A stretch of 64,000 bases of DNA from Flavobacteria bacterium BAL38 (GTDB lineage: Bacteria; Bacteroidota; Bacteroidia; Flavobacteriales; Flavobacteriaceae): assembly GCA_000169355.1 (NCBI GenBank), contig AAXX01000005.1:112307-176306 (forward strand), in the 5' to 3' direction. Position 1 is the first letter of the stretch, and each line of letters starts with the position of its first letter. This document shows, one piece after another, positions 18,304 through 28,204 of this stretch. The notes under the pieces are model-generated. The model made no database searches, was not told where the DNA came from, and saw only the letters and a program-made list of their open reading frames with translations. The position numbers were made by a program, and so were the translations under genes.

Positions 18304-18594
18304 TTATCTTTTAGAAATTTTATTATTTGTTATGGCTCTTTGTAATTTGCATTTGAATCTATCAATTCCTTCAACTCGTTTGGCAGAATGTTTTGTATTA
18401 CAATTTTCAACTCTTTTTCTCCATAGTTTATAACTACTAAATTTGAGTTCTTTTTTCATTAAAGCCTTAACATCTGCTTCCCTCAAACCAAATTGAAACT
18501 TTATTGCATCAAACGGAGTTCTGTCTTCCCAAGCCATTTCAATTATTCTATCTATTTCAATTTCTGCGAACTCTTTTTTCGATGAGACATTCAT
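18304..18594 (-). CDS. TIGR03643-like (DUF2805) small protein
   Basis: A 96-residue basic protein with EIDRIIEMAWEDRTPFDAI at the start, then a helix-turn-helix-like segment (FGLREADVKALM) and a conserved SSYKLWRKRVENC...TKH tail. From memory this is the TIGR03643/DUF2805 family, which often lies next to photolyase genes. Its ATG is directly preceded by a 34-bp palindrome shared with the blh-rhodopsin and photolyase promoters in this window, which supports a light-related role. Confidence 0.8.
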   Translation of the reverse strand: MNVSSKKEFAEIEIDRIIEMAWEDRTPFDAIKFQFGLREADVKALMKKELKFSSYKLWRKRVENCNTKHSAKRVEGIDRFKCKLQRAITNNKISKR

Positions 18595-18627
18595 TTGTTT
18601 AATATTTAATTAAAAAAGTTAAACAAA
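18594..18627. promoter_or_regulatory. Shared palindromic operator, copy A
   Basis: Arms TTTGTTTAAT (18594-18603) and GTTAAACAAA (18618-18627) with a 14-bp spacer. The outer base coincides with the A of the TIGR03643-like start codon. The same arms and spacing recur at 40057-40090 and 52734-52767. Confidence 0.7.
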
Positions 18628-18664
18628 AATACAAAAAATATTCTAATCAGGAAATAGATTTGAA

Positions 18665-19087
18665 TTATTTATGCTTTTTCCAATATTTTGCGCCATAACT
18701 ACAAAAAATTTCTTCTCCAGATTTAATTTTTTTTGTAGCTACGATGCAAACATTATTGTTGTCGTCTAATGTAATTTTGGAATTATTTTTGAATTCTAAT
18801 TTAGAGAAAGCTTCGGCATCGTTAGCAAATTTAGCAAAACATTCGGTATGCATAGCGTCTAAAATGGTTCCATCAATCATGTTCATAAAATATTTATCAT
18901 GCCCTTCCGAAACTCTTTTTTGAGCTTCCTTTTCGGATAAAATTTCTCCTTTAAAAATAGAAATAATTTCATCTTTGTAAATATCTATAGCGGTAAACAA
19001 ACCTTTTCCGGCATTTATAATTTGAGAAGTTTCAATATATAAATAATCAGATTCTGGTGCATCAATTGAATTTGGTAACTTTTCCAG
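18665..19087 (-). CDS. SET domain protein without a canonical start codon
   Basis: A SET-like domain: NAGKGLFTAIDIYKDEII is the opening strand pair, and GEEIFCSYGAKYW the closing pseudoknot with the catalytic Tyr. An internal TTG at 19000 would cut into the GKGLF motif, so the reading frame must begin upstream. The only plausible codon is CTG at 19087-19085 (LEKLPNSIDAPESDYLYI), since the in-frame TAA lies two codons earlier. A TATATTTG -7 element (minus, 19120-19113) sits at the right distance. The usual function is lysine methylation of proteins; bacterial substrates are mostly unknown. CTG could be a mutated ATG. Confidence 0.65.
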   Translation of the reverse strand: MEKLPNSIDAPESDYLYIETSQIINAGKGLFTAIDIYKDEIISIFKGEILSEKEAQKRVSEGHDKYFMNMIDGTILDAMHTECFAKFANDAEAFSKLEFKNNSKITLDDNNNVCIVATKKIKSGEEIFCSYGAKYWKKHK

Positions 19088-19112
19088 AAATTATATTTTT
19101 ATAGTTATTCTT

Positions 19113-19120
19113 CAAATATA
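19113..19120 (-). promoter_or_regulatory. -7 promoter element of the SET-domain gene
   Basis: TATATTTG on the minus strand, exact TANNTTTG. Transcription would begin near 19107, about 20 nt before the proposed CTG start, which supports that start. Confidence 0.5.
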
Positions 19121-19141
19121 ATTAAAGAAAACCAAAAATAA

Positions 19142-20497
19142 TTACTCTACTAATTTATAATAACGAGCTCCTTTTAAAACTGGGTTTTCTTTTTCAATAT
19201 AATCTAATACAAACTCGTTTTTGGGTTCTAAAACAGCTGATTTTAATTCTTTTTTATGAAGTTTTTCATACGTTTCAAATGAAATTTCTGTTCTTTGCTC
19301 TAGTGCTTCAAACAGTTTTGTTTTTAGAATTGTATTTTTCCATTCTGATTGAATTTCTGCTTCAAAAACTTTTGATTTAGAGCCACTTCCATAAGCAATG
19401 AAACCTGTTTTTTTGTTATTTAAATCGTTGTTTTCTTGTGCGGAATAATATAATGCAGATAATAATCCTAAAAAAATGGATCCGGTATAAATATTTCCAA
19501 CATTTCCAGAAGCAATTTCTGAAGGATAAATTTTTGAATTTACTAAATCTAAATATTCAGTAGATTTTGATAATGCTTTAATTTTATCTTTATTCGTTTC
19601 TCCATTTTGATTGTTAACTAATTCTTGATTTTCTTTAGCAAAAATTTCTATAAAAGTTCTTCTGCCTTGAAAACAGTAGGGAAGGTGCATAAATATTAAA
19701 TCCCAATTATTAAAAATAATATCGTTTTGATTCCTTTCTTTTTTGAAATTTTCATAAGCACCCGTTATTCTATTAATGTAACAAGTGTTTGAATATTGAC
19801 CATCAAAAACAGGTTGTTCTTTACTAATAGTAATTTCGTTTTCTAGAATATCAAACCAATTTTCGTTAGAATTATTTTTGGTGATGGCTTTCTTTTCGAT
19901 TGTTTGTTTGGGTTTGAAAAAATCAAAAACTCCTTGTGTAGAAATTCCTGTTTCTTTTGAAAAGGCAAGAATTTTAGGGTTTGAAGTAATTAACATGGCA
20001 ATTGCTCCAGCTCCTTGTGTATATTCGCCAGTTGAATTTAAATCGTATTTGGCATTATCAGTGGCTATTACAATTGCTTTTTTTGAAGGATTTAATCGAA
20101 CAAAATCAACACATGATTGCATTGCATCTACAGCACCAATACAGGCAAAGGTTAAATCGACAACATCGCAATTTTGAAGTGAATTTGCTCCAAATTTTTG
20201 TTCTATTAAATTTAAAATGTAAGAAGCAACAGGTTTTGAACTATCAACACCACTTTCGGTTCCAACATAAATTTTAGCAATTTCGGACAGATTTAAATTT
20301 TCTTGCTCAATTAGTTTTACCACAGCATTTGCACCCAAAGTAATTACATCTTGGTACACATCAAGAAAACTCATTTTTTGTAAACCTAAACCTTTTGTAA
20401 GTTTTTCAGCTTCAATGTTTCTTTGTTGTGCTAATACTGAAATGGGTAAATATATTTTTGGTATATCAAATTGAATAGCGTCGATTCCTACTTTCAT
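19142..20497 (-). CDS. Hydroxymethylglutaryl-CoA synthase
   Basis: A 451-residue thiolase-fold enzyme. Glu81 in GTESG is the likely general base and Cys119 in DLTFACIGA the acyl-accepting nucleophile; NTCYINR and the later GNVGNIYTGS are also family-like. It joins acetyl-CoA and acetoacetyl-CoA to HMG-CoA, an early step of the mevalonate pathway that flavobacteria use for isoprenoids. That pathway feeds carotenoids and hence retinal for the rhodopsin in this window. Single gene on the minus strand. Confidence 0.9.
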   Translation of the reverse strand: MKVGIDAIQFDIPKIYLPISVLAQQRNIEAEKLTKGLGLQKMSFLDVYQDVITLGANAVVKLIEQENLNLSEIAKIYVGTESGVDSSKPVASYILNLIEQKFGANSLQNCDVVDLTFACIGAVDAMQSCVDFVRLNPSKKAIVIATDNAKYDLNSTGEYTQGAGAIAMLITSNPKILAFSKETGISTQGVFDFFKPKQTIEKKAITKNNSNENWFDILENEITISKEQPVFDGQYSNTCYINRITGAYENFKKERNQNDIIFNNWDLIFMHLPYCFQGRRTFIEIFAKENQELVNNQNGETNKDKIKALSKSTEYLDLVNSKIYPSEIASGNVGNIYTGSIFLGLLSALYYSAQENNDLNNKKTGFIAYGSGSKSKVFEAEIQSEWKNTILKTKLFEALEQRTEISFETYEKLHKKELKSAVLEPKNEFVLDYIEKENPVLKGARYYKLVE

Positions 20498-20524
20498 TTT
20501 AGCGCATTTATTTTTTTCAAAAAT

Positions 20525-20560
20525 AAAAAAGGTATGTTCAAATTTGCATGAACATACCTT
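20525..20560 (-). terminator. Intrinsic terminator of the zinc metallopeptidase gene
   Basis: Perfect 12-bp stem AAGGTATGTTCA/TGAACATACCTT with an 8-nt loop and a T run on the minus strand. Confidence 0.85.
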
Positions 20561-20646
20561 AAAATTGTGCTATAAATTAACGTTTTACGAATTATATAAT
20601 TTGAAACGAAAATTTTAATTTTATTGTAAAAAAGTGATAGTATATT

Positions 20647-21504
20647 TTATAATTCTTCAGAAAATGTATCTCCTTGTGTAATGTCTCCAGAATTAAAACC
20701 TTTTTTAAACCATTTCATTCGTTGAGCAGATGAACCATGTGTAAAAGAATCAGGAACAACATGGCCTTGCATTTTGCTTTGAATGGCATCGTCGCCCACT
20801 GCATGAGCAGCATCTAACGCTTCTTCAATATCACCAACTTCTAGATATTTTTGATTGTAATGTGCCCAAAGACCTCCGTAAAAATCGGCTTGTAATTCTA
20901 AACAAACCGATAATTTATTTGCTTCTTTTTCACTTTTCGTTTGTTGCAATTTTCTAACTTTAGCTGATGTTCCTAGTAAGGTTTGAACGTGATGTCCTAC
21001 TTCATGAGCAATTACATAAGCAATTGCAAAATCACCACCTTTAGCACCAAAACGAGTACGAAGTTCTTCAAAAAAGGTTAAATCCATATACACCTTTTGG
21101 TCACCCGGACAATAGAAAGGTCCAGAAGCAGAACTTGCACCACCACAAGCGGTTTCTACAGCACCCGAAAATAAGACCATTTTAGGCTGTTTGTATCTTC
21201 CTAAATTATTTTCCTCAAATATTTTAGTCCAAATGTCTTCAGTATCAGCAAAAACAGTTGAAACAAATTCACCCATTTCTTTTTCAGCCGCTGTGAGTTC
21301 TCTTTGTTCTACTTGTTCGGTTTGTTGACCTTGATTCATTTGCTCTAATACAGGAGCAATGGTTTGACCTGTTTCGCCACCAAAAACTTGAAGTAAAAGA
21401 ATAATAATTCCTAAAATACCTCCACCAGCGACAACTTTTCCTCCGCCCGACATTCCTCTTCTATCCTCTACGTTGTCACTTTGACGTCTACCTTTCCATT
21501 TCAT
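20647..21504 (-). CDS. YpfJ/KPN_02809-like neutral zinc metallopeptidase
   Basis: A 285-residue protein. A Gly-rich membrane segment lies near residues 22-45 and a Gln-rich linker follows, so the catalytic part probably faces the periplasm. HEVGHH at about 167-172 is the zinc-binding HExxH, with the extra acidic ligand expected in LELQADFYGG. The opening MKWKGRRQSDNVEDRRG is a recognisable mark of the family. Substrate is unknown. Confidence 0.88.
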   Translation of the reverse strand: MKWKGRRQSDNVEDRRGMSGGGKVVAGGGILGIIILLLQVFGGETGQTIAPVLEQMNQGQQTEQVEQRELTAAEKEMGEFVSTVFADTEDIWTKIFEENNLGRYKQPKMVLFSGAVETACGGASSASGPFYCPGDQKVYMDLTFFEELRTRFGAKGGDFAIAYVIAHEVGHHVQTLLGTSAKVRKLQQTKSEKEANKLSVCLELQADFYGGLWAHYNQKYLEVGDIEEALDAAHAVGDDAIQSKMQGHVVPDSFTHGSSAQRMKWFKKGFNSGDITQGDTFSEEL

Positions 21505-21525
21505 ATAAAATATTTTTAAAAATTA

Positions 21526-22878
21526 TTAAAATCCGAAACGAACTCCTAAATATAAATCGGCTTGTTTTCCATTACTTGCTAATGCAGAAATAGCACTATT
21601 AGAACCTATAAAAAAACCTGATAATCTGAAACCAATTCCACTTGTAAATCCTGAAATTTCATTGGCAGCAATAGGAGCATAGGCTTCAAACCATTTAGTG
21701 GTAAATCTAGGAATTAATGAATATGAATTTTGAGTAGTAGTGAAATCACTTTCGGTATCATCAGAAATTTTTTGGTTAATTGTTCCAGTCACAAACCATT
21801 TTTTAGTTAAACGTACGTCTGCATAAGCATTAATAACGGTTGGTAATTTTATAGTAACATCTGACGAACTTGAAGTGCTTTGAAAATAACTAGCATTTGC
21901 AGGATCGTTCAAAATAGCTTCAATTTCTTCCATGCTTTCAACATTTTGAAATTGATTAATGTCTAAACTTTCAATTCCGCTTACATTTAAAATATAATTT
22001 TTACTTAAATTATTATCAGACTTAAATGTCATTGAACCCAAGTTTTTTACAGAAAGTCCAGTGTTTAATTTATAACTATTAGCATCGGTTTCATCTTTTA
22101 ATCGGTAATTAAAACCTAAATCGGCTGCAAAACCATTAATCCCTTGAGAGAAAAATTCATTATAATTACTTTGATCATTGTAATTATTTGCTAAAACTCC
22201 GGCATAGGATATATTAACGTTTGCAGTAGCATTTATTAAAGAAATATCTCCAAAATTATTTACTAATGTTCCGTTTAAATTAGTGGCAGAAAAGTTAGCA
22301 TATGCTCCTGGGAATAATAATCTTAGATTGGCACCCACATTAATTTTATGTTTTGGAGAATCTATTAAATTTCTTGCAATGTTAAAGCTTAATTCACCCC
22401 AAGTTGTAGCATTTAAACGTTGGTTATCATTTGAAGATAAATTTGTTTGCGTAAATAAATTGCTTAAATCTCCGTTTTTAATTGCTTCACCTAATTTTGA
22501 ATCTACGTTTACAACATTTGCTTTTATATAAGCAGAAGAATTTATTCCAAATCCCCATTTTCCTTTTTTGTAAGCAAATGAAGGTCCGTAAAATTGAGTG
22601 TCAAATCTTAAATTTACAGCTTCATCACCTTCAAACAATTTATCTTCTACATTGTCTCCACTAATTAAGTCAGTAATAGATATTTTATTATTAGCCATTG
22701 CTACCGAAAAATTAAAGACATTTATCTCAAATTTTGTATTCATGTTTGCTAACTCTGCTGGGTTATTTGCAGCATTTAACAAACCTCCTCTTTTAGAGGT
22801 AGAAATTCCGCTAAAATGTTCTTGAGAAAACGAATAAATTGTAAAAAGTAATGATAATGAGAGTATTAGTTTTTTCAT
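21526..22878 (-). CDS. DUF5723-like outer-membrane protein
   Basis: A 450-residue exported protein: signal peptide to about residue 19 (YSFSQ), then long amphipathic beta strands and a final aromatic YLGVRFGF typical of outer-membrane beta barrels. It resembles the flavobacterial DUF5723 family as I recall it. The ATG at 22878 starts the signal peptide; a reading from 22929 overlaps rluA and adds no signal-like residues. It follows rluA by 10 bp. Confidence 0.75.
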   Translation of the reverse strand: MKKLILSLSLLFTIYSFSQEHFSGISTSKRGGLLNAANNPAELANMNTKFEINVFNFSVAMANNKISITDLISGDNVEDKLFEGDEAVNLRFDTQFYGPSFAYKKGKWGFGINSSAYIKANVVNVDSKLGEAIKNGDLSNLFTQTNLSSNDNQRLNATTWGELSFNIARNLIDSPKHKINVGANLRLLFPGAYANFSATNLNGTLVNNFGDISLINATANVNISYAGVLANNYNDQSNYNEFFSQGINGFAADLGFNYRLKDETDANSYKLNTGLSVKNLGSMTFKSDNNLSKNYILNVSGIESLDINQFQNVESMEEIEAILNDPANASYFQSTSSSSDVTIKLPTVINAYADVRLTKKWFVTGTINQKISDDTESDFTTTQNSYSLIPRFTTKWFEAYAPIAANEISGFTSGIGFRLSGFFIGSNSAISALASNGKQADLYLGVRFGF

Positions 22879-22888
22879 ATGTAAGTAT

Positions 22889-23584
22889 TTATAATGAATT
22901 CCAAATAGAATCATTAGGTGTTGTAGCATTAAAAGTAATAATTTCTTTTGAAACAGGATGCTTTAAAACTAATTTTTTAGCATGAAGATGTATACCTCCA
23001 TCAGGATTACTTCTGTCAAAGCCATATTTTAAATCTCCTTTAATGGGGCATCCAATAGCTTGTAATTGTGCTCTAATTTGATGATGTCTACCGGTATGTA
23101 AATCTATTTCGAGTGCAAAATAATTGTCTAATTTTTTTATAATTTGATACGATAAACTCGCTTTTTTGCTATCGGGAATTTCTTTTAAATGCGCTTTTGA
23201 AGTATTATTTTTAGAATTTCGTTTTAGAAAATGAGTTAGTGTATCTTTCTCTTTAGGTGGAGTGTTTTTTACAACAGCCCAATACGTTTTTTGAGTTTCT
23301 CTATTTTTAAAACTTTCATTTAACCGAGTTAATGCTTTTGAAGTTTTAGCAAAAACAACAATTCCGGTTGTAGGTCTGTCTAATCTATGTACAACTCCTA
23401 AAAAAACATCACCAGGTTTATTGTATTTTATTTTGATATATTCTTTAACAACATCGGAAAGAGGTTTATCTCCGGTAATATCGCCTTGAACAATATCACC
23501 TACTCGTTTATTAACGACAATAATATGGTTATCTTCATGAATAATTTGAAGATTATCTTTGGTAGAAACTATTTTTTCTTTCAA
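22889..23584 (-). CDS. RluA family pseudouridine synthase
   Basis: A 231-residue enzyme that isomerises uridine in rRNA or tRNA. HRLDRPTTGIVVFAK near residue 66-80 holds the catalytic Asp, and GRHHQIRAQL the second conserved motif. No S4 domain is present. The start is TTG at 23584, since no ATG lies upstream of the conserved NKRVGDIVQGD and the panB stop is 20 bp away. Middle gene of panB-rluA-DUF5723-like. Confidence 0.88.
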   Translation of the reverse strand: MKEKIVSTKDNLQIIHEDNHIIVVNKRVGDIVQGDITGDKPLSDVVKEYIKIKYNKPGDVFLGVVHRLDRPTTGIVVFAKTSKALTRLNESFKNRETQKTYWAVVKNTPPKEKDTLTHFLKRNSKNNTSKAHLKEIPDSKKASLSYQIIKKLDNYFALEIDLHTGRHHQIRAQLQAIGCPIKGDLKYGFDRSNPDGGIHLHAKKLVLKHPVSKEIITFNATTPNDSIWNSL

Positions 23585-23605
23585 AATAAAAATCTAATCA
23601 ATCAA

Positions 23606-24424
23606 TTAATATTGTTCGTTTTCGTTTGGAAAATCTTTAGATTTAACATCTGTAACGTATTGTCCAATTGCCGAAGTCATTTCTTCGTACAAATTCATGT
23701 ATCTTCTTAAGAATCTTGGACTAAATTCGTGCGTCATTCCTATCATATCGTGTAACACTAAAACTTGACCATCAACACCGCTTCCGGCACCAATTCCAAT
23801 TACAGGGATAGAAATACTTTTAGCTACTTTTTCTGCTAAATGAGCTGGAATTTTTTCTAAAACCAATGCAAAACAACCAATTCGTTCCAACATTTTTGCA
23901 TCTTCAATTAATTTTTCAGCTTCTTCTTCTTCTTTAGCTCTTACGGTGTAAGTTCCAAATTTATAAATAGATTGAGGTGTTAATCCTAAATGCCCCATTA
24001 CAGGAATACCAGCATTTAATATTTTTTTAATGGAATCTTTAATTTCACTTCCACCCTCTAATTTAACGGCGTGGCCACCACTTTCTTTCATTATACGAAT
24101 AGATGATCGTAAAGCTTCTTTAGGATCAGACTGATAACTTCCAAACGGTAAATCGACTACAACTAAGGCTCTTTCACAAGCTCTAACCACACTTGAGGCA
24201 TGATAAATCATTTGATCTAATGTTATTGGAAGAGTCGTCTCATGTCCGGCCATTACATTACTTGCAGAATCGCCAACTAAAATTACATCAACACCAGAAC
24301 TATCAACAATTTTAGCCATTGTATAGTCATAGGCTGTTAGCATGGAGATTTTTTCTCCATTTTCTTTCATTTCAATTAAAGTTTTTGTGGTAATTCTTTT
24401 GTAATCTTTTTTTGCTACAGACAT
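23606..24424 (-). CDS. panB: 3-methyl-2-oxobutanoate hydroxymethyltransferase
   Basis: A 272-residue TIM-barrel enzyme that makes ketopantoate from 2-oxoisovalerate and methylene-tetrahydrofolate, the first step to pantothenate and Co[22 protein letters not shown] and VKLEGG are the family motifs with metal-binding residues; IGIGAG follows near 204. First gene of a minus-strand cluster with rluA and an outer-membrane protein. Confidence 0.95.
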   Translation of the reverse strand: MSVAKKDYKRITTKTLIEMKENGEKISMLTAYDYTMAKIVDSSGVDVILVGDSASNVMAGHETTLPITLDQMIYHASSVVRACERALVVVDLPFGSYQSDPKEALRSSIRIMKESGGHAVKLEGGSEIKDSIKKILNAGIPVMGHLGLTPQSIYKFGTYTVRAKEEEEAEKLIEDAKMLERIGCFALVLEKIPAHLAEKVAKSISIPVIGIGAGSGVDGQVLVLHDMIGMTHEFSPRFLRRYMNLYEEMTSAIGQYVTDVKSKDFPNENEQY

Positions 24425-24558
24425 AATTTATTTGCTTTGTAATACAAATGTAGTAAATGTTATTTGCTTTTTTAAATGCAAAAATAATATTTTGTTAAAA
24501 TCGAAATAATATAGAATAATAGCATAATTTAGTAAGGTTAAATTAGATCTATATTTAG

Positions 24559-25845
24559 ATGATACCAATATTACTTTTTGTTGCCTTGTTAGGCTATTTG
24601 ATGATTATTTTTGAATCACCAATTCGAATCAATAAAACCATTACAGCAATTTTAACAGGAGCATTGTGTTGGGTAGTAATCGCTATATTTCATGTTGGAA
24701 ATCCCCATGAAGTTTCCGAAAAATTAATTGCATATTTTGGCGAAATTGCGGGACTTTTAATATTTCTTTTAGGTGCAATGACAATTGTAGAGTTAATTGA
24801 CTTGCACAAAGGATTTACAGTTATTACACACAGAATTAGAACAAAATCTGTTTTAAGGTTATTATGGATTGTTGGGATTGTTACATTTATTTTGTCAGCT
24901 TTACTGGATAATTTAGCTACAGCAATTATTATGATAACATTGCTAAAGAAATTAATGCCAAAAGGCGAAATAAGAATGATATTAGCGGGTGTTGTTGTAA
25001 TTGCAGCAAATGCTGGTGGAGCTTTTAGTCCTATAGGAGATGTAACTACAACTTTATTGTGGATAGGAGGACAAGTTAGTGCATTTGGAATTGTTAAAAT
25101 ACTGATTTTACCTTCTATTATGGTATTGGTTGTTCCATTAATTTTAGCGAGTTTTAAAATGAAAGGTTTTGCTGTTTTAAGAGCACAAATTTCTATGGCC
25201 GATGCAAAAAGAGAAGAAAAAATGCGTGGTAGTTTAAGCGTTTTTTTAGCTGGTGTTTTTGGATTAGTAATGGTTCCTGTTATTAAAACTTTTACGGGAT
25301 TACCTCCATTTATTGGTGTTTTAATTTCATTAGCGTTTGTTTCATTAGTATCTATAAATTATCATAGAAATAAACCACAGGAGGAAAAAGATAAATTTTC
25401 TGTAGCTTCTGCATTAACTAAAGTGGATGTAAGTTCTATTTTATATTTTATGGGAATTTTATTGATGGTATTTGCATTACAAGAAACTCATGTTCTTTCT
25501 GAAATGGCTGTTTTCCTTCAGAACACATTACCAAGCAATAACGCTATGATTGTAGTTATTGGATTTTTATCTTCTATTGTAGATAATGGAAGTTTAGTAG
25601 CCGCTACTCAAGGAATGTTTCCAATTTCACAGTTTCCAATTGACAGTAGTTTATGGGAGTTTATTGCTTTATGTGCTGGAACAGGCGGAAGTATGTTAAT
25701 TATTGGTTCTGCTGCTGGGGTTGCAATTATGGAAAAAGAAAAAATTTCTTTTATGTGGTATATGAAAAAAATTACGCCTTTAGCATTAGCAGGATATGTT
25801 GCTGGAATTGTAACATATTTAGTTCAAGTGCTACTTATGCATTAA
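24559..25845 (+). CDS. nhaD: Na+/H+ antiporter, NhaD family
   Basis: A 428-residue membrane protein with about 12 segments, of the ion-transporter superfamily. ALLDNLATAI near residue 113-122 and SSIVDNGSLVAA near 337-348 are the paired half-site motifs with membrane-embedded Asp; GGAFSPIGDVTTTLLW is another NhaD mark. It exports sodium in exchange for protons. Together with the NhaC-type gene it points to life in salty or alkaline water. Confidence 0.93.
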   Translation: MIPILLFVALLGYLMIIFESPIRINKTITAILTGALCWVVIAIFHVGNPHEVSEKLIAYFGEIAGLLIFLLGAMTIVELIDLHKGFTVITHRIRTKSVLRLLWIVGIVTFILSALLDNLATAIIMITLLKKLMPKGEIRMILAGVVVIAANAGGAFSPIGDVTTTLLWIGGQVSAFGIVKILILPSIMVLVVPLILASFKMKGFAVLRAQISMADAKREEKMRGSLSVFLAGVFGLVMVPVIKTFTGLPPFIGVLISLAFVSLVSINYHRNKPQEEKDKFSVASALTKVDVSSILYFMGILLMVFALQETHVLSEMAVFLQNTLPSNNAMIVVIGFLSSIVDNGSLVAATQGMFPISQFPIDSSLWEFIALCAGTGGSMLIIGSAAGVAIMEKEKISFMWYMKKITPLALAGYVAGIVTYLVQVLLMH

Positions 25846-25856
25846 AATCAGACGGT

Positions 25857-26291
25857 ATGAAAACATTTATTTTTTTAATACTTTTTAGTTTATCAAGTTC
25901 CCTTTTTGCTCAAGAAACTACTCCAAAAAAAGTAGTGGACGATTTTTTTGCTGCTTTTCATGCTAAAGATACTGTGGCATTAAAATCGCTTTGTCATCCC
26001 GAAATTGTAATGAAAACAATTGCCAATACTAAAGAAGGAAATAAGCTTGTTTCAGAAGAGTTTGATGAATTTTTAAAATCGATATCAGCAATTCCATTGG
26101 ATTTAATTTTTTTTGAAAAACTTATCGATTATAAAATTGAAATTGATGGTAATTTAGCTCACGTTTGGACACCTTATGAGTTTTATGTAAATGGCAATTT
26201 AAGCCATATAGGAGCCAATGCATTTACATTGTATAACGACAATGGGAAATGGCAAATTATACATTTAATTGATACGAGAAGAAAGAAATAA
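25857..26291 (+). CDS. Secreted NTF2-like (SnoaL-type) protein
   Basis: A 144-residue protein. Residues 1-19 are a signal peptide ending in SSSLFAQ, then an NTF2-like cone fold: VVDDFFAAFHAKDTVALKSLCHPE, later HVWTPYEFYVNG and KWQIIHLIDTRR. No catalytic residues can be assigned. It starts 11 bp after nhaD, and its end overlaps the convergent DUF2809-like gene by 27 bp. Confidence 0.75.
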   Translation: MKTFIFLILFSLSSSLFAQETTPKKVVDDFFAAFHAKDTVALKSLCHPEIVMKTIANTKEGNKLVSEEFDEFLKSISAIPLDLIFFEKLIDYKIEIDGNLAHVWTPYEFYVNGNLSHIGANAFTLYNDNGKWQIIHLIDTRRKK

Positions 26292-26639
26292 CTTATCAAA
26301 ACAATAAGCAGCTAAACTTCCTATAACATAACAAAACAAATCCAACCAAAGGAAACCTTGTCCCAAAATGTAATGACCTAAAGTGGTTTTACGAATGGCA
26401 ATTAACCAATCGATTTGAACTAACTGTAGGATTTCGATACCAAAACAAAAAAGCAAACTCAATAGGAGTGAAGTTGATTTTTTTGATTCAATAAATAAGA
26501 ATCGAAACCCAAAATAAATTAAAACAGCATACAAAACATCACCTATAAATAAAGGAATGCCACTTATTTTTCTTGAAAAAATTCCCAAAAGCATTACCAA
26601 TAAAGCAATGATAAAATAATTTAAACGATTGCTTTTCAT
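26265..26639 (-). CDS. DUF2809-like membrane protein
   Basis: A 124-residue protein with about four membrane segments and the motif FGIEILQLVQ; it resembles the DUF2809 family, of unknown function. The ATG at 26639 shares one base with the stop codon of the serine deaminase gene (TAATG), so translation is probably coupled. It overlaps the 3' end of the convergent NTF2-like gene. Confidence 0.75.
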   Translation of the reverse strand: MKSNRLNYFIIALLVMLLGIFSRKISGIPLFIGDVLYAVLIYFGFRFLFIESKKSTSLLLSLLFCFGIEILQLVQIDWLIAIRKTTLGHYILGQGFLWLDLFCYVIGSLAAYCFDKLFLSSRIN

Positions 26640-28054
26640 TAACAATCCGACATGTTTACTGCAACCGCTAAACCACCTTCTGACGTTTCTTTGTATTTAG
26701 AGTTCATGTCTTTTGCAGTTTGCCACATGGTGTTAATTACTTTATCTAATGGCACTTTCGCGTTTAAAGCATCGGTTTCTAAGGCTAATTCGGCTGCATT
26801 AATAGCTTTTATGGCTCCCATGGTATTTCTTTCAATACACGGAATTTGTACTAAACCACCAATTGGGTCGCAAGTTAAACCCAAATGATGTTCCATTGCA
26901 ATTTCGGCTGCCATGGTAACTTGGGCTGGAGTTCCACCCATTAATTCACACAAAGCCGCTGCTGCCATAGCACTTGAAACCCCAATTTCTGCCTGACATC
27001 CACCCATAGCTGCTGAAATGGTAGCTCCCTTTTTGAATATAGAGCCAATTTCGCCCGCTACCATTAAAAATTGCTTGATTTCTTTTTCTCCAGCTTCATG
27101 ATTTTCAATCACCAAATAATACATTAAAACCGCCGGAATTACTCCAGCACTTCCGTTAGTTGGTGCTGTAACCACACGACCTAAAGAAGCATTTACTTCA
27201 TTTACCGCTAAAGCAAAACAGCTAACCCATTTTAAAATCTGACGGAATTTAACTTCGGTTTGTCTTATTATTTGTAACCACGAATAAGGATCTTCATAAG
27301 GTAAAACCCCAATTAAATTTTTATGCATGTCATACGCTCTTCGTCTAACATTTAGTCCGCCAGGCAAAATCCCTTCTGAATGACACCCTATGTACATGCA
27401 TTCTAACATGGTATCCCAAATGCGAAGTAGTTCATTGTGAATATCTTCTTCGCTACGCATTGTTTTTTCATTTTCGTAAACGATTTCAGATATTTTTTTA
27501 TTTTCGGCTAAGCAAAAAGCTAATAATTCATTGGCTTTTTCAACTGGATAAGGAAAATTATGTAAAATTTCTTCTTTATGGTTTTCTTCTTTTTCTTTAA
27601 CCACAAAACCTCCACCTATAGAATAATAGGTTTCCGAATATGTTTCTGTATCGGTTTTGGCTGTAAAAGTTAAGCCGTTGGCATGAAATGGTAAAAAGTT
27701 TCTATTGAACACAATATCAGTTTCAAAACAAAACGGAATTAATATTTCATTTCCAAGAAAAATTTCTTTCTTATTTTTTATAGCCGTAATTATCACATCA
27801 ATACTCTCAACCGGAATATATTCTGGATCTGCACCACTTAAACCTAGCATAACGGCTAAATCGGTGGCATGCCCTTTTCCAGTTAATGATAAAGAACCAT
27901 ATAAATCTACTTTTACACTAATAATTGTATCAATTAGATTTCGCTCTCGTAATTCTTTTAAAAATTGTTCGGCAGCTCGCCAAGGACCAAGGGTGTGCGA
28001 ACTAGAAGGTCCAACACCAATTTTTAACATATCAAAAACAGAAATACATTCCAT
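26639..28054 (-). CDS. sdaA: L-serine ammonia-lyase (iron-sulfur type)
   Basis: A 471-residue single-chain serine deaminase, with the beta domain ([16 protein letters not shown] at 13-28) and alpha domain ([26 protein letters not shown]) in one chain. Cysteines in GGCQAE, TCDPIGG and IPCIERN are the expected ligands of the 4Fe-4S cluster. It converts L-serine to pyruvate and ammonia. Confidence 0.95.
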   Translation of the reverse strand: MECISVFDMLKIGVGPSSSHTLGPWRAAEQFLKELRERNLIDTIISVKVDLYGSLSLTGKGHATDLAVMLGLSGADPEYIPVESIDVIITAIKNKKEIFLGNEILIPFCFETDIVFNRNFLPFHANGLTFTAKTDTETYSETYYSIGGGFVVKEKEENHKEEILHNFPYPVEKANELLAFCLAENKKISEIVYENEKTMRSEEDIHNELLRIWDTMLECMYIGCHSEGILPGGLNVRRRAYDMHKNLIGVLPYEDPYSWLQIIRQTEVKFRQILKWVSCFALAVNEVNASLGRVVTAPTNGSAGVIPAVLMYYLVIENHEAGEKEIKQFLMVAGEIGSIFKKGATISAAMGGCQAEIGVSSAMAAAALCELMGGTPAQVTMAAEIAMEHHLGLTCDPIGGLVQIPCIERNTMGAIKAINAAELALETDALNAKVPLDKVINTMWQTAKDMNSKYKETSEGGLAVAVNMSDC

Positions 28055-28204
28055 ATCTAAAATTTATTGAGAACAAATATAATTAGGAATTCGTAAAATA
28101 CTTCACTGTTTTTAGTTTTATAATAAAATTATATACCATTTATTGATTTTTTGTCAAAGACTCTATTTGAAAATGAGCAGTCAAATTAATCTTTTATGTC
28201 ATGT

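Noticed and set aside
25653..25856. Upstream extension of the NTF2-like frame into nhaD
   Set aside because: The residues are Cys/Tyr/Arg-rich shadow sequence of nhaD; the ATG at 25857 starts a signal peptide.
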